Of a DNA stretch of 5,225 nucleotides, positions 3,803 through 5,225 are shown piece after piece. The stretch lies in assembly GCA_024409025.1 (NCBI GenBank), contig JAKSUM010000113.1:1-5225 (forward strand). Reading direction: 5' to 3'. The notes below the pieces were generated by a model. That model saw only the letters and a program-made list of their open reading frames with translations, ran no database searches and had not been told where the DNA came from. Within the stretch, counting starts at the first letter, position 1; each line of letters opens with the position of its first letter. The stretch is from a bacterium (GTDB taxonomy: Bacteria; Vulcanimicrobiota; CADAWZ01). Both the position numbers and the translations under genes were made by a program.

Positions 3803-5011
3803 ATGATTGATCTGGTGAAAAATTACTCGGTCATGGCTAGAAGGCTGAAAAAGAGCGTTATAAGAGAGCTCCTTTCGCTTACTAACAGGCCCGGATTGAT
3901 TTCTTTTGCTGGAGGACTTCCTTCAAAAGAGCTTTTTCCTGCTGAAGAGATAAAGGAAATAACTGAAAAAATAATAAAGGATTCGCCAGGAGCGGCATTC
4001 CAGTACGGCTCTACCGAGGGATATCCGCCACTTAAAGAGGAGATAGTAAGGCTTATGAACGGCAGGGGCTATGACGTAAGACCTGAAAACATACTGATAA
4101 CCTCAGCCTCCCAGCAGAGCATAGATATGACAATGAAGCTTTTCATTGATGCAAGCGATCCTGTATTTGTTGAACAGCCGAGCTACCCTGGAGGAATAAA
4201 TTCAATGGCCGCCTGCGGAGCCAGATTCGTTGGTATTCCTGCCGATGACGACGGCATAAATACGGATATTCTTGAAGAAAAGCTGAAGTACATGGTCAAG
4301 GAAGGCGAGCATTACAAGCTTATATACACCATTCCTGATTTTCAGAACCCTTCAGGAGTCACGCTTTCGGCAGAGAGAAGGCACAGACTCATAGAGCTTT
4401 CAAAAATATACAATTTTATAATTGTTGAGGATACGCCTTACAGGGATTTAAGATTTGAAGGCAATGCCCCGTCGCCGCTGTTCCAGATGACCGAGCCCGG
4501 GAATGTCATCTCTCTTCATACATTCTCAAAGGTATTTGTTCCGGGCTTCAGGCTTGGATGGATATGCGCCCATCCGGATATCATAAGGAAGCTTGCTATA
4601 ATGAAGCAGTCGACGGATCTCTGTTCATCGTCATTTACGCAGGCCATAACGGCAGAGTACCTGAGAAGGGATCTTCTTGACGAGCATGTCAAGGTTATAA
4701 TTCCGGCCTACAGGAAAAAGAGGGATTGCATGATAAGCGCTCTTGAGGAATTCATGCCTGAAGGCGTCTCATGGACGCATCCTGAAGGAGGACTGTTCCT
4801 GTGGGTAAGGCTTCCTGAGTATATGGATTCGGAGAAGCTGTTCTATGAGGCAATTAACAGGAATGTCGCATATGTAATCGGATCCGCATTCAGTCCGGAT
4901 GGAGCATGCAGAAACAATATGAGGCTTAACTTCTCATATCCGACAGAGGAGCAGATCCGTGAGGGAATCAGCAGGCTTGCCGATCTCATAAAGAGCCATA
5001 TAGGCAGATAA
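3803..5011 (+). CDS. PLP-dependent aminotransferase, class I/II (2-aminoadipate/aromatic-type)
   Basis: This cytoplasmic enzyme moves amino groups between an amino acid and a 2-oxo acid using pyridoxal phosphate. The 402-residue protein has the fold-type-I signature set: GGLPSKELFP (37-46), YGSTEGYPPLKEEI (68-81), NPSG (182-185), EDTPY with D210 and Y213, the Schiff-base lysine K243 in TFSKVFVPGFRLGW with R250, and R374 in MRLNFSYP for substrate carboxylate binding. The pattern resembles LysN/2-aminoadipate and MocR-related aminotransferases (COG1167), but no N-terminal GntR DNA-binding domain is present. The exact substrate cannot be assigned. The start is supported by GAAGAGGA ending 7 nt before ATG 3803. 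The C-terminus abuts a transposon-like remnant, and its last codons carry one copy of a 9-bp repeat found again in that remnant's flanks. Confidence 0.94.
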   Translation: MIDLVKNYSVMARRLKKSVIRELLSLTNRPGLISFAGGLPSKELFPAEEIKEITEKIIKDSPGAAFQYGSTEGYPPLKEEIVRLMNGRGYDVRPENILITSASQQSIDMTMKLFIDASDPVFVEQPSYPGGINSMAACGARFVGIPADDDGINTDILEEKLKYMVKEGEHYKLIYTIPDFQNPSGVTLSAERRHRLIELSKIYNFIIVEDTPYRDLRFEGNAPSPLFQMTEPGNVISLHTFSKVFVPGFRLGWICAHPDIIRKLAIMKQSTDLCSSSFTQAITAEYLRRDLLDEHVKVIIPAYRKKRDCMISALEEFMPEGVSWTHPEGGLFLWVRLPEYMDSEKLFYEAINRNVAYVIGSAFSPDGACRNNMRLNFSYPTEEQIREGISRLADLIKSHIGR

Positions 5012-5019
5012 GGCAGATA
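5002..5019 (+). repeat. Tandem 9-bp repeat at the aminotransferase 3' end; third copy at 5178-5186
   Basis: AGGCAGATA occurs at 5002-5010 and 5011-5019, and again at 5178-5186 after the transposon-like end. As AAGGCAGATA the match is 10 bp (5010-5019 and 5177-5186), flanking a 157-bp segment. The first copy overlaps the aminotransferase stop codon. Confidence 0.8.
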
Positions 5020-5177
5020 CGCTGATGGGCTAAATGCCGATAAGCGTATAAGAATACCGATGGACAGTCGGAAATCTACGCTCATGGAGAAAGTGTAAGC
5101 CGGTACTGTTCTTAGCAGCAGGTACGCTGTTTTCGTTGAAGTGGGAATCCCATAGCTCAAGCTATGGGGATTGTCAA
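5020..5177 (+). mobile_element. Remnant right end of an IS200/IS605-type element (tnpB tail and omega-RNA end)
   Basis: The last part, GTGGGAATCCC then a long palindrome and ATTGTCAA, has the typical look of IS200/IS605 right ends, where a strong hairpin sits just inside the end. One reading frame ends ...IRIPMDSRKSTLMEKV then TAA at 5096-5098, which resembles TnpB C-terminal tails. In these elements that part of tnpB overlaps the noncoding guide (omega) RNA. No transposase or TnpB catalytic region is present, so this is a decayed or internally deleted copy about the size of an omega-RNA scaffold. A short hairpin (CGCT...AGCG with GGC/GCC, 5020-5047) lies at its left edge. The assignment rests on remembered family features, not a search. 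Confidence 0.6.
5149..5168. repeat. Palindromic hairpin of the transposon right end
   Basis: CCCATAGC (5149-5156) pairs with GCTATGGG (5161-5168) around TCAA. It lies 8-9 nt inside the presumed element end near TGTCAA, as expected for the single-strand recognition hairpin of IS200/IS605 elements. Confidence 0.75.
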
Positions 5178-5203
5178 AGGCAGATAACCAAGCAAAAGCA
5201 TGA

Positions 5204-5225
5204 AAAACGGCAGCATGCCGTTTTC
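5204..5225 (+). terminator. Likely intrinsic terminator at the window edge
   Basis: AAAACGGCA (5204-5212) pairs with TGCCGTTTT (5216-5224) around GCA. The A and T runs at the base would let it work in either direction. It is the first terminator-like structure after the aminotransferase. The sequence beyond 5225 is not visible, so the T run may be longer. Confidence 0.65.

Noticed and set aside
4843..5160. Minus-strand 105-codon frame over the aminotransferase 3' end and the remnant
   Set aside because: It is antisense to conserved aminotransferase residues, including the MRLNFSYP motif, and runs into transposon-derived DNA.

Overview
The window comes from a bacterium of moderate GC content with AT-rich intergenic DNA and purine-rich Shine-Dalgarno sites. 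It looks like ordinary chromosomal housekeeping DNA. A class A flavodiiron protein suggests an anaerobic or microaerophilic lifestyle. The methionyl-tRNA synthetase is of the E. coli-like type, which argues against most common Clostridia. I cannot name the phylum from sequence alone.

Layout, left to right. Positions 1-848 (minus) hold the 5' part of metG, which runs off the window. A divergent AT-rich intergenic region follows, with a promoter for a plus-strand tRNA cluster: tRNA-Ser(GCT) and tRNA-Arg(ACG), then a terminator. A second promoter is folded into that terminator and drives tRNA-Arg(CCG), tadA and tRNA-Ser(CGA), which end at a strong terminator near 1950. The flavodiiron protein gene (1996-3147) follows directly. 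Next comes tRNA-Trp(CCA), with a perfect-consensus sigma-70 promoter and its own strong terminator. A small unrecognised gene with an acidic tail (3415-3723) and a fold-type-I PLP aminotransferase (3803-5011) complete the gene set. Positions 5020-5177 look like the right end of an IS200/IS605-type element (tnpB 3' tail plus omega-RNA end). The window closes on a terminator-like hairpin.

How the parts relate. The first 3.3 kb is dominated by translation: MetRS, five tRNAs and the tRNA adenosine deaminase TadA. TadA makes the inosine at position 34 of tRNA-Arg(ACG), and that tRNA is encoded about 150 bp upstream of tadA. The tadA gene is wedged between two tRNAs so tightly that its stop codon lies inside the downstream tRNA-Ser. 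RNase P maturation of that tRNA would therefore remove the tadA stop codon.

The two most unusual items are the tadA/tRNA overlap and the isolated transposon end with 10-bp flanking direct repeats. I saw no CRISPR array, no defence system and no complete mobile element. I found no convincing large undescribed system.
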